This document shows, in pieces, positions 46,961 through 57,784 of a DNA stretch of 64,000 nt (positions are counted from its first letter, which is position 1; every line of letters starts with the position of its first letter). The notes under the pieces were generated by a model. It was given only the letters and a program-made list of their open reading frames with translations. It searched no databases and had not been told where the DNA came from. This DNA comes from Sorghum bicolor (lineage: Eukaryota; Streptophyta; Magnoliopsida; Poales; Poaceae), in contig NC_012877.2 of the NCBI RefSeq assembly GCF_000003195.3, positions 24,695,838 through 24,759,837 of the forward strand. The letters are read 5' to 3'. The translations under genes and the position numbers were made by a program.

Positions 46961-48240
46961 TGTTGGGTATTTTAAACGCAAACAGAAAAATCCGCAAGCG
47001 CACGGATACCGATGTAGCTTTCACCCGAGAGTATTCCAGAGTATCGATTTTCCACAGGGAACGTGAGTGTACTACTTTAAGATCCAAGATCGCCCAAGGA
47101 TAACTATATAATTATTTTTGGTGGGAAGAGAGGAAGTTTCCTAAGAGTTCTCTAGTTGATCTAAGAATCAAGAATTACTTCAAGATTATCTATATCGGGA
47201 CATCAGAGCACTAACCACAGAAAGAGATGAGAAGGGGGCTAGGAAGGTCTGACTACGGTCCTACAAACACCGATCCGAACGTGGTGGAATACGTCGACCG
47301 TTAGGGCTGTCACTACCCTAAGGCTACCACAACAATCCGCAGGACTGGGTGCAATTCCAGGTAATTGCAAGACTAAACACCACGTCTAATCTATTAATTA
47401 CTACTCTAGCGTTATAAAGACAAGAGCACTTGATGCAAGCGGGAATCCAATAAATAACTTGAATGTAAATAAAAGTAATTAAAGAACTCAGGAATTATGA
47501 ATTGAAGAACCTGGAGAACGATGAAGAACGAACTAGATGCTGCAAAAGTATGATGTTGAGGAAGATCCGACAGATCCGGCTCCTCCTCCGCTCTCCTCTT
47601 CTCTCTCCCTATTTTCTAGATTACAACTAGAACTAACTAGAACTAGAACTAGAGGAACTAGAACTAGAACTAGATGAACTAGAACTAGATCTAGATGAAC
47701 TAGAGGTAGAACTAGAAGAACTAGAGGGATCCTCTCTACTTGGATGAAGGATTGAAACCCTAACTTTGATTCTATAGAAGAGGTATGATCTCCAGGGGGC
47801 AGGAGGTCCGGTTTTATAGTCACTTCAAGTGAATATGGGCCGTTGGATCAAACTGACATTAATCGCACGGTTTTCCTTGATCCTTTAGGTCGGTGGAGTG
47901 TTGTCCCCGTATTGGACTCTGTTTGGTGGAAAAAGGTGGGCGGGCGCCCTCAGGACTAGGGCGGGCGCCCTGTCCCTGAGGCCTCTCGGCTTTCGCTTTG
48001 TTCCCGTGGCTTCTGGAGTCTTCTAGATGATAGAAAATTGCACGGCACGTTAATATCTCTATGTAAACCCGACGTGTGGGCCTTTCTTCCTTATTTCCTG
48101 ATAACCCCCTGCAGAAATAGACAAACACCAAAACTCGTAGAATTCTGTCAGATAAAACCCTAAGTCTAGGTGTTGGTTGCATTTGGATCCTTTTCCATGA
48201 TTAATTGATGGTTAAGTGTGAGCATTAAGGACCGTCAACA
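46961..48240 (-). repeat. C 3' LTR
   Basis: Bounded by TGTTGGGTATTTT and CGTCAACA on the + strand. Contains the CTAG minisatellite (47625-47727) and a minus-strand TATA box TATAAAAC (47811-47818). Related to element G at its minus-strand 5' end. Confidence 0.95.
47625..47727. repeat. CTAGAA-type minisatellite in the C 3' LTR (second copy 54030-54132)
   Basis: About 100 bp of degenerate repeats built on AACTAG/AACTAGATG units. It lies downstream of the TATA box in the element's own direction, so it would be in the transcribed leader. Identical in layout in the 5' LTR. Confidence 0.8.
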
Positions 48241-48255
48241 AGCTCCCCCAAGCTT
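48241..48255 (-). other. C polypurine tract
   Basis: The minus strand reads AAGCTTGGGGGAGCT before the 3' LTR, the position of the plus-strand primer. Confidence 0.7.
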
Positions 48256-50428
48256 AACCTTTGCTCATCCCTGAGCAAAGATGAACTCAAGAGTTTCTAC
48301 AGTGGTTTCATGCCTTAAAGATACACATGCGTTCAAACAAGATCTCATCTCTGGGTTAGGGTAAACTTTTAAGATTTAAAACTTACTCATTTTACCTTTC
48401 ACCATGGGGCTTGTAACCGTCACTTGTGTCTTGAGCAGTTAAAAGATAGAACGGTCTAGTCAAGCGCCATGTCTCTTGTTCTTCGATTAACTATAGCTCT
48501 GGAGTTTTTGTAGATTTTCAAATAAAACTCAGAGATTCCTTGTATGACTCTCTCTAGTCTCTGTTTTGTGGTATTTCTGGATCCTTACCAAGGCAGTAAT
48601 GGTGTATACCTTCTCTCAAAGTATGTGGTATTTTTGGTATGAGGCATAGTGACATTGCCTTCTCTCTCACCCTACTCTAATAAGGTTTTGATATCTGGAG
48701 CTCATAGGTGGGAGACAGCTAATACATACTTACAAGACATTTATTGCATAGTCAAACTATGGATCTAGAAGAACAAGTCAATAAGTCAAATCAAGATGTG
48801 CATGTGTGGCGAATGAATGATGTATGGTGATGATGGTGATAACAATGGTGAAAGTCTAATTCTACTTTTGCTCTTTTGAGGGGATACATACCTTCCTTGC
48901 TCTTTTGAAACTTTTGGGGAGAATGAGATGCTCTATATTTTATTTTTCTTTTCTCTCAGGTGGGTAACTTGTACCCCTAATTCTACTATCGGACACTTGT
49001 CCATTTTTACCTCTCGTCTCACTTTTTCTTTTCTTTCGAGGTTCCGGGCACTTGCCCGTTTTTATTTCCTCGTATCTCTTTTTTTTTCTTTTTTTTTATA
49101 TTAGAGCACTCATCTCTTGAAATAATGTAGCAAGTGGTAGTAACCAAGATAACTTGAGCATTCATTTCATAGGGGAAAAACAGAAATGTTTTTGGCTATT
49201 CTCTCCCGGATTAGGAGTAGAATATTTTTAGGTGATTCTGGAGATGGAAATGGGTGGATATATGTGGATGCGTACTACCAGAGTAGAAGCAGCATGTATG
49301 AGTGAACGTGCAAGTGAATCTTGACTTAACAACATGACAAGCTCCTAAGGGTCTACACAGCTTGACCACACTCAATGCTCATAAGCAGTAAAAAGTAAAT
49401 GTGTGGCTCAAAGTCTAGCAAGCATGTATATATGGCTGTGGTAGGAATTTAAACTCTCATCATACAGGAACTCATCATGCAACATTTTAAAGATTTTTCA
49501 AAGATAAATTCTCCAGAATTCTAGCATCTCTAGGAACAGATAAACAGCAGCTCAACCTTCCCATATCATATCCGTTAACGACTTAGACATTAGATCAAGT
49601 ACTCTCCGCACAAGTTCAGGTTTAGAGCAAATCTTAATTAATAACAGTCATGCCTAAACTTGAGAGAGATTTCAATTTTGATAACTAGTCATGGTAGAGC
49701 AACTATTCATCATTTCCATGTGAGAGCTTATCATGAGGGTTCATAGCAAACTTTATTTATTTATTTATTTAGCAAACTAAGCAAAGATATATATAAGCAC
49801 AAAATCTTTATTTGGGTTTCGATGATTATGCATCATTTTATTATTAGAGTAAAGTATAAACGTGAGTAGAATACTTAGCTGGATAAATGGTGGTGCTCTC
49901 CCCCAAGCTGGATTTTGACATAATTTCTTCTGATGTAGGAGGTGGTGGAGGTGTATTTGAATGTCAGCAGCACCCTGACAGTGATTAGGATCTCCTCCGT
50001 CTGCTATTCTTCTTTGATCCTAGAATTCTGTGGATCTCAAATAGACAACAAAGCTTTGTGGAACTGGTTAAGTGTTAGCATAAATATCTAGCCTTCATCA
50101 TGTTGAGGCTCCTTAATAAATGTTACTCACTTTAGTAGGATCATAAATTTATTTTTATAATTTTATTTTTATAGGACAGGAATATATTTATTTTATTTTT
50201 ACGCCACCACACTGAATGTACTTATGGGTTTTATGCCATGAGCATACTCACATGGGGCTTACTATTTTTAACATTTTTATTTTCTTTTCAAGATGATATG
50301 AACCTGATTAACTAAGCAAACTATTTTAAATAATTGAAAGGGAAAAGATAACTACCAAGTTTACCTCTTGGCAAGGCGTTCGGTGTTTTTAAGTCCTCCG
50401 AACGGGACTCTCCATTTTCTCAGTCATT
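48256..50428. other. C internal region without recognised genes (3' side)
   Basis: AT-rich, with T-rich runs near 49078-49100. No gag, RT, RNase H or integrase motif seen on either strand. Confidence 0.6.
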
Positions 50429-51560
50429 CTAGGATTCGCTGGATGGCGTAGTCGGTGGTTCCGACGGTGCTTCCTCTTCGTGTATAACTATCTTCTCTTT
50501 CCACACCTGACTCGGTGGTACGGTCTCCTTACGACAGTTCTGTTCAAGTTGTATGTCTTCCGACCTTACAACTTCTCCTTCATAGTCTACCCATCCGTCC
50601 TTGATGATTTGCCTCCTCTGGTTGCGGTTGCGTTGTCTTCTTCTTGTCCTGACCTGCTTAGAGTCTTCAACTATATAGTTAGGGTCGGTAAAATAGCAGT
50701 GTACCTTCTCAGAGGGGAAATGCATGTGGACTTCGCCGGTTCTAATGTAGATGATTGCTTTAACGGTGCTGAGGAACGGTCTCCTTCAACCTTTCGGAAT
50801 GTCGGATCTGCCATCTGGAGCTTAATGTATGTCGGTTTTTAGGGGCATGGTTCCAAACAGGAGTTGATAGGTGACTACGGCAATTATGTTGATGCCTGAT
50901 CCGGTGTCGCAAAGCATCTTCTGGAAGTTGTATCCATTAATGGAGCACTGGATGCTTCGCATACTTGGGTCATCCTTTTTGGTCAGGAATGGTGACTTAA
51001 GTCGATGATCTTGACCTCCTTGAACTGCAGTGACCATCTTAGCTGACTCGGTCCACACTTGCTTGTTCCTGTTCCTCCTGTTGGTCCTCTTCCTTGGTTC
51101 ATGTAGGGAATGCTCTGAGATTTGTGTAGTCTTGTTCTTGAAGGAAAACGTCTCATTCCTCCCTTTGATGTAGAAACTGATCTTGGCAGCACTAGCGTAG
51201 ATGACAGCTCCCGAGGTGTTCAGGAATGGCCTCCCTATGGTGATGGGTGCCCTCTCATCAGTACCAGTTTCTATCACCACGAAGTCTGCTGGGGCGTACA
51301 AGGGACCAACTCGGACGCAGAGGTTCTTCAAAATTCCCTTTGGGAAACTTAGCGTACGATCTGCAAGCTGCAAACACAAGGCAGTTTCTAATAAAGGATG
51401 TGTAAAGAATTTTTTCATAGAGTACCCTGGGTATAATGTTGACGCTGGAGCCAAAGTCACAGAGTACTTCTGGGAAGTCCACCATGCCGATGGAGATCGG
51501 GATGACGGCGCGTCCTAGATCGCCTCTCTTGACCGGCAGAAGGTCAGTAATTACTTCCAC
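50429..51560 (-). pseudogene. C tandem retropepsin-like domains
   Basis: Two aspartic-protease-like domains follow each other on the minus strand. The first (about 51560-51130) has LCDFGSSVN as its active-site loop, then after a frame change a region ending APITIGRPFLNTSGAVIYAS. A basic linker (about 51110-50960) leads to the second (about 50950-50660), with LCDTGSGIN and, after two stops, RPFLSTVKAIIYI. A charged tail ends in a stop at 50429. Retropepsins of LTR elements normally occur once and act as dimers, so two linked copies suggest a duplication. Both retain the D-x-G core, but the region is frameshifted. Confidence 0.7.
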
Positions 51561-53340
51561 GGGTTACTCCAGTAGTTATGTCCTCAAGCATCTCAGGGCA
51601 GTGATTGTCTGAGTGTCCAATCTCTCCAGTGTGTTTGTGCTCGTAGATCTAGGTTCTTCACTTGGTGGAGTCTGGGAGTTGTAAAAGTCCTTCATATGCT
51701 GCTCGAAGTGTACCTGCTCATAGAGACAAGGCAGAGATCAAGTGCATGGGCCCTGCTGGTGGAAAACACCAACAGAACCAAAAGTGTATTTGTTCTTCTC
51801 TAACCTTAAGCATAGTGAGCAAGACAAAGTTGATGGATAATAAAATCATGAGTGTAGTATTTAACATTTGTCAGATTAGATTGCTCAACCTTATGGAAAG
51901 ATAATCTATCTATATATATGTTTTGTTTATATCTTTCAAAGATTGAGTGTGCAACATTTTAGCTAATATGATTAGGAGTGTGGAATCACAAAGGTGGAAG
52001 TTCTAAACATGTTGAATCGATTGGGTTGGTTAATCTAGAGTTGTAGATCATACATGTTTGTCTCTTTTATTCATGTGAACGCCAGAACCAAGGAGAAGCT
52101 TATAGAAGTGATAGTCAAGTACTTTAAGATGTTACCTTACTTGAAGAGTGATGGTACAGTATCACCTTGTGGAAGCTTTCCTCTCTTAGCGGTTGTGCAT
52201 TGTGTTTGTGGCACCTCCATGGATCATCTCTTGTGAGCTATGCTTTCCTTGTGTAAATTGTTAAACTTCATGTGTCTCACTCTTTGTCTCCAATGTGAGT
52301 TTATCTCAGGACTTCCCAGGTTGATATTGAAAGTTTTCCTACAGGGGTTAGTCCAACAAAATATCCCATATCTGCTATAGCATACTATCGGCTCAAAAAT
52401 CAACCTAGACACCATGTCTAATTTGATTTAGGAGGGCATTTTAACCTAAACATCATGCTTAATTTAAACTCCCTTGGAAGTAAGATCATCAGCCCTAACT
52501 AAGCACCATGCTTAATTAAGAGATAAATGAAACTACTCCAAACCTAGACATATACTAAAGCAAATAAAGGTAGCATGAGAGCATTTATAGAGATCTACTC
52601 AAGTGGAGATGAAGTAGTGTGATTAGTAATTAACAAATTGAGCATGTCTCAAAGGTAGGGACAACCAACATAGCAACATGGCAAAGGATGTTTTTACGTA
52701 AAGTACTCCCCCAAGCTTGAATTTTGCAAAATTCAAGTTTGGATGAATTTAATTCAATGTTGTATGATGATTGGTTGTACATACCTTGTGCTTGTCATTC
52801 ATTCGATCTTCTTGCTCCAATCCTGGAAAGGTTAGTGACAAGAATACCCGAAGGAATTTTTTACAATTATCCTTATATTCTCAATACACAAGGTAATGTT
52901 GTAAATAATTAAAAGCTCATGTTACGATCTAATCAGTGCTTTATTTTAGGACACTAAGCTTGTCCTTGGGAAACCATCAATTTAAGTCAGTGAAGTGGTT
53001 TCCCCTCCAACGCTGACCTATATCAAGATCAACTCAACGAGATCTACAAAATTTCTTATAGACATATGCATCGACAACTGCCCTATTAAAATTTTTATAA
53101 ATAGAAAGGATGAGGGGGGTTGGAGATCTCGAATGTGGTGATGTTAGAAAAACCAATGGATTGGGAAGATGTTGCAAATGAGCATGGAGCAAATGAAGTG
53201 GCTATGAAATAAATTCCATGCTCATTAATGCTAAGAGTGAAATCCATGTGGTGTGGTGAAAATAGTAAGGTGAGTGTGGTAAAAAAGGAAAAGAAAAAGG
53301 ATACACAGACGACTTGGTTCGAAACTAGCACAGCTACCGT
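51561..53340. other. C internal region without recognised genes (5' side)
   Basis: This is where gag should lie. I see only short frames with no capsid or zinc-knuckle motif. Confidence 0.6.
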
Positions 53341-53358
53341 TCCCCGGCAACGGCGCCA
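53341..53358 (-). other. C primer-binding site (tRNA-Asp type)
   Basis: The minus strand reads TGGCGCCGTTGCCGGGGA, a standard plant site of the kind described for tRNA-Asp-primed elements such as Athila, 7 bases from the LTR end. Confidence 0.85.
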
Positions 53359-53365
53359 GAAAGCT

Positions 53366-54645
53366 TGTTGGGTATTTTAAACGCAAACAGAAAAATCCGC
53401 AAGCGCACGGATACCGATGTAGCTTTCACCCAGGAGTATTCCAGAGTATCGATTCTCCACAGGGAACGTGAGTGTACTACTTTAAGATCCAAGATCGCCC
53501 AAGGATAACTCTATAATTATTTTTGGTGGGAAGAGAGGAAGTTTCCTAAGAGTTCTCTAGTTGATCTAAGAATCAAGAATTACTTCAAGATTATCTATAT
53601 CGGGACATCAGAGCACTAACCACAGAAAGAGATGAGAAGGGGGATAGGAAGGTCTGACTACGGTCCTACAAACACCGATCCGAATGTGGTGGAATACGTT
53701 GACCGTTAGGGCTGTCACTACCCTAAGGCTACCACAACAATCTGCAGGATTGGGTGCAATTCCAGGTAATTGCAAGACTAAACACCACGTCTAATCTATT
53801 AATTACGACTCTAGCGTTATAAAGACTAGAGCACTTGATGCAAGCGGGAATCCAATAAATAACTTGAATGTAAATAAAAGTAATTAAAGAACTCAGGAAT
53901 TATGAATTGAAGAACCTGGAGAACGATGAAGAACGAACCAGATGCTGCAAAAGTATGATGTTGAGGAAGATCCGACAGATCCGGCTCCTCCTCCGCTCTC
54001 CTCTTCTCTCTCCCTATTTTCTAGATTACAACTAGAACTAACTAGAACTAGAACTAGAGGAACTAGAACTAGAACTAGATGAACTAGAACTAGATCTAGA
54101 TGAACTAGAGGTAGAACTAGAAGAACTAGAGGGATCCTCTCTACTTGGATGAAGGATTGAAACCCTAACTTTGATTCTGTAGAAGAGGTATGATCTCCAG
54201 GGGGCAGGAGGTCTGGTTTTATAGTCTCTTCAAGTGAATATGGGCCGTTGGATCAAAGTGACATTAATCGCACGGTTTTCCTTGATCCTTTAGGTTGGTG
54301 GAGTGTTGTCCCCGAATTGGACTCTGTTTGGTGGAAAAAGGTGGGTGGGCGCCCTCAGGACTAGGGCGGGCGCCCTTTCCCTGAGGCCTCTCGGCTTTCG
54401 CTTTGTTCCCGTGGCTTCTGGAGTCTTCTAGATGATAGAAAATTGCGCGGCACGTTAATATCTCTATGTAAACCCGACGTGTGGGCCTTTCTTCCTTATT
54501 TCCTGATAACCCCCTGCAGAAATAGACAAACACCAAAACTCGTGGAATTCTGTCAGATAAAACCCTAAGTCTAGGTGTTGGTTGCATTTGGATCCTTTTC
54601 CATGATTAATTGATGGTTAAGTGTGAGCATTAAGGACCGTTAACA
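53366..54645 (-). repeat. C 5' LTR
   Basis: 1,280 bp, same length as the 3' copy and about 98% identical by eye. Minus-strand TATA box TATAAAAC at 54216-54223; minisatellite at 54030-54132. Confidence 0.95.
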
Positions 54646-54650
54646 GGTCC

Positions 54651-56679
54651 CATCTTCATCGGTGGGCTGCTTGCCTTTCCTTCCATCACAGCTGAAGAAG
54701 GCACCGATCGCTTCCTCCCCTGCTGCGTAATTTGCCACTACGTCCATCAACTCATCGACGGTCTGAGGGCGATTCCGACCCAACTCCCGCACCAAGTCTC
54801 GACTGGTGGTACCAGAGACAAAGGCCAGGATGACGTCGTGGTCGGGGATATGCGGTAGCTCGGTGCGCTGCTTCGAGAAGCGTCGAGCGTACTCTCGAAG
54901 AGTTTCTCCTGACTTCTTCTTGCACTTGCTGAGGTCCCACGAGTTCCCAGGCCGTATGTAGGTCCCTTTGAAATTACCCTCGAAAACCCTAACCAAATCG
55001 ACCCAGTCGTGAATCTGATCAGCTGGGAGTTCTTCGAGCCACCGACGGGCGGTGTCGGAGAGGAAAAGCGGTAGCTGTGTGATGATGGCTCGATCATCTC
55101 CTCGAGCGCCTCCTAGCTGACACGCCAGCCTGAAATCGGCCAGCCACAACTCAGTTTGGTTTCACCGTTGTACTTTGCGATGCTGGTTGGGGGTCGGAAC
55201 GTACTGGGTAGGGGCGTGTTGCGGATTGCCCTGCTGAACACCCGTGGGCCTGGTGGCTTGGGGGCCATCCGGTCCTCATCGCTGTCGTACCTCCCACCGC
55301 GATGTGCGCTGTAGCCGCGCTCTTCTGCGTCACCGTGCCGAGAGCGTTGATTCTCTTCAATGTCGCGTCGTTCGTCGTGTCGACGTTGGTTGTCGACGGG
55401 GAGGACGAGCGTGGTCTTTTTTGCTCGGGGGGGTGGCTGTTGATGGACCGACACCTCCTTTTCGTTTTGGGCTGGCTCATCGCGCTTTTCAGTGGCAGCT
55501 CCTCGACGTTGTGAAGCCGAGCTTTCGGCTTGTTGAACTGCCGCCACTTGGAGCAGAGTTTGTACCTCGTCTCGAATGCGTCGAGCTTGGGAGTTCGATG
55601 GTTCTGGCATGTTGCGCAGCAGCATTGTCACTGCCACTACATTCTGGCCTGCTCGAGGGAAACGGCTGACGGGCTGTTCTGGCTCTGCATCTCTAACGAT
55701 TTGCCGGTGTACCTCTCGAGCTCGTCTACGGACACTTCCGCCAGGCGGGTAAGGCAAGTCTTGCTTGAGGATTTGCTCGAGCAGGACAAGGCGCTCATGA
55801 TCCTCGTCAAGCTTTGTCTTGAGTTCTCGTAGCTGCGCAAGTTGCGCGGCCCTGTCTTCCTGTGGAAGTGGGTCAACCTGTCCGTCGTTCCCAGGCGTCC
55901 TTGGGTCTTCTCTTGCTGCAGGGGCTCGACTACCGGCAGCCGCGTCCTGCGTCTCATCGGTAGTTTCTACCGCCCCGTCGACGTGATAGCATTCCCTAGT
56001 AGGGTCGTAGCTATCTGTCTCGGAGTCGGTGTCCGGTTTGGCGGCGTAGAAACATCCACGTCCCTCCTCCAACAGCTGCTGCCTGAGCGAGGTGATCGTG
56101 TATCGCCCAGGGCCTAGGCGTCGGAGGCCTCGTACCTGGGAGAAATCTGGCAGCTCGGACGTCGGCTGCTGTGCTTCAGAGTCACGTGGGAGGACCATTG
56201 GTCTCTCTACGTACGTCTGGGCGTTTGGGCATATCGCCCTGGCGAGCGACGCCGCGGCGTTGTCCAATCCGATTGGCAGCGCCCTTTTTGGAGTGAACAA
56301 CCCATGTGGAAGTAACGTAGCAATGGGGGAGAGCGCACGGGGCCCGTCTCCTCTTGTCGTTGTGCGATGCTGGGCCGGTATGCCCACGGTTCTGGCACGC
56401 GGCGCTGCCGGCTCCTGTGTCACTTCCTGCTTAGCGCGAACTGCCGGTCGTGACGGTGCAGAGGGGTGACGATGATGCTGTCCACGCCTCTTCTTGGGTG
56501 GGGAGGCGTGGTGTCGAGGGCGTCTCGGGGCCCTCAACCACGCTGGCGCAACGCGTGCTCCTCCCGGTCCTTTGATCGAGAGCAAGATCATGTCATAGCC
56601 GGAGCCAGTCGACATGAACTCAAGGCTCCCAAACCAAATCACCGTGGAGCGCGGAATCGGTGAAGCGAGGGTGGGCATC
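54651..56679 (-). pseudogene. gag: B gag, N-terminal and capsid part (cut by C)
   Basis: The open frame reaches up to 56825 into the LTR, but the likely start is the Met near 56679, downstream of the primer site. It has a Pro/Arg-rich N-terminus, a charged helical region (about 55890-55720), then the gag domain (about 55150-54660; WVDLVRVFEGNF, TLREYARRFSKQRTELP). One frame change occurs near 55145. The gene continues at 46955 on the other side of C. Homologous to A gag. Confidence 0.87.
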
Positions 56680-56719
56680 TGGAAAGGAGTGGGAAATCGA
56701 TGAAAAAAACCACGCAGGA

Positions 56720-56737
56720 CCCCTACCTGGCGCGCCA
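56720..56737 (-). other. B primer-binding site
   Basis: The minus strand reads TGGCGCGCCAGGTAGGGG, two bases after the 5' LTR; same type as in A. Confidence 0.85.
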
Positions 56738-56739
56738 AC

Positions 56740-57784
56740 TGTCGGTGTTTTCCCCACGGTGGGTCACACCAACTAGTAAATTTGTATGCGTGCTCCTGTT
56801 TCCAGATGGTGATGCAAGAAGACACAAAGATTTATCCTGGTTCGGGCAAGAGAAGGCCCTACGTCCAGCGGGGGAGGGAAGTTTGTATTATCTTGCACCT
56901 AAGTGCTTGTACAGGGGCAAATACAAGTGCGTATGAGCTGGGATGGAGTATGGAGACTCCTTTACATGTGTGTTGTGTTGCGTCATTTGATCATTCCTGG
57001 GTCTCCCCTTTTATAGTTCCAAGGAGAGGCCTAGGGTACATGTATAGGTGACAGAGTAGGGGTCGATAGAGGCATGGCGCGCTGACCTACTCGAGGCCTC
57101 CGTACCGGCGTGGTCTCGAGCCGTCCTGTCCTGGTAGCTTGATGATGATTACGCGTGCCCTTATATCCCGCTCTGCACGCCGTCTTGGGCCGGTCTGTCC
57201 GTTGCACGCCTGTACGTCATGGCGGCTGATACGTCAGAGTGGTGGCAGTGCCGTCAGTCGACGCCCAACCCTTCCCCAGGAAGGAAACATGTCCGGTTGA
57301 GGGTCGGATGCCATGTAGTGCCTTGCCATCCTGAGTATTGACTTTTGGCGTCTCGAGGGGGTCCTGACTAGACGTTCCATCTCGGTTTCCCGCGTCCTGA
57401 CGCGCTCTGGGTCATCTGGTGGGGAAGGCTGCAAAAAGAATGACAGGACGGGTGCCTGTTCCCCATCACGCTTCCCGTGACTAGCGTGTTAGGTGGGAAA
57501 GCGACAGGCGCATTAAATGTTTGGGTTCTCGTGCGCGCGTCAGGCGGCGGGCGATGTCCTTGCGCTCAACGCCTCCTGGTTCGCTCGAGCCCATTTCCGT
57601 ATTCGACGGTAGTTGACGCTCGACCCCTGAGCGGTTCGCTCGACGCCTTATCGATCTTCGAGGCTGCAGCCGTCGATGACTGTATGTATGGCTGATCAGA
57701 ACGTCGAGTTGAGGGCCTCGATCTGTGTAAGGGTAATCTCGTTATGTGCATCAGTTAGGATACCCCTTACTGATACCCTCGACA
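56740..57784 (-). repeat. B 5' LTR
   Basis: 1,045 bp, matching 21380-22423. Minus-strand TATA box TATAAAAG at 57008-57015 drives gag-pol. Confidence 0.93.

Larger units (their letters stand above)
46961..54645 (-). mobile_element. Element C: Athila-like non-autonomous LTR retrotransposon
   Basis: 7,685 bp, minus strand, LTRs 46961-48240 and 53366-54645 (1,280 bp each, about 25 mismatches by eye), duplication GGTCC. The primer site is of the tRNA-Asp type. The only coding remnants are two consecutive retropepsin-like domains (51560-50429). I find no gag, RT or integrase, so it depended on another element. Inserted in B's gag. Confidence 0.92.
21380..57784 (-). mobile_element. Element B: second Tat-like retrotransposon, split by F and C
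   Basis: Minus-strand element with 5' LTR 56740-57784 and 3' LTR 21380-22423. It is flanked by the exact duplication AGCCT (21375-21379 and 57785-57789). Without F and C it would be about 14.2 kb. Order on the minus strand: LTR, primer site, gag, protease, RT, RNase H, second RNase H, integrase. An antisense gene on the plus strand follows, then the LTR. LTRs differ by about 4% by eye. It belongs to a different family from A, because the LTRs are unrelated, but gag-pol is homologous. Confidence 0.92.

Noticed and set aside
47533..47823. Minus-strand Leu/Val-rich frame as a membrane peptide
   Set aside because: It is the translation of the CTAG-type minisatellite; the hydrophobic run is a repeat artefact.
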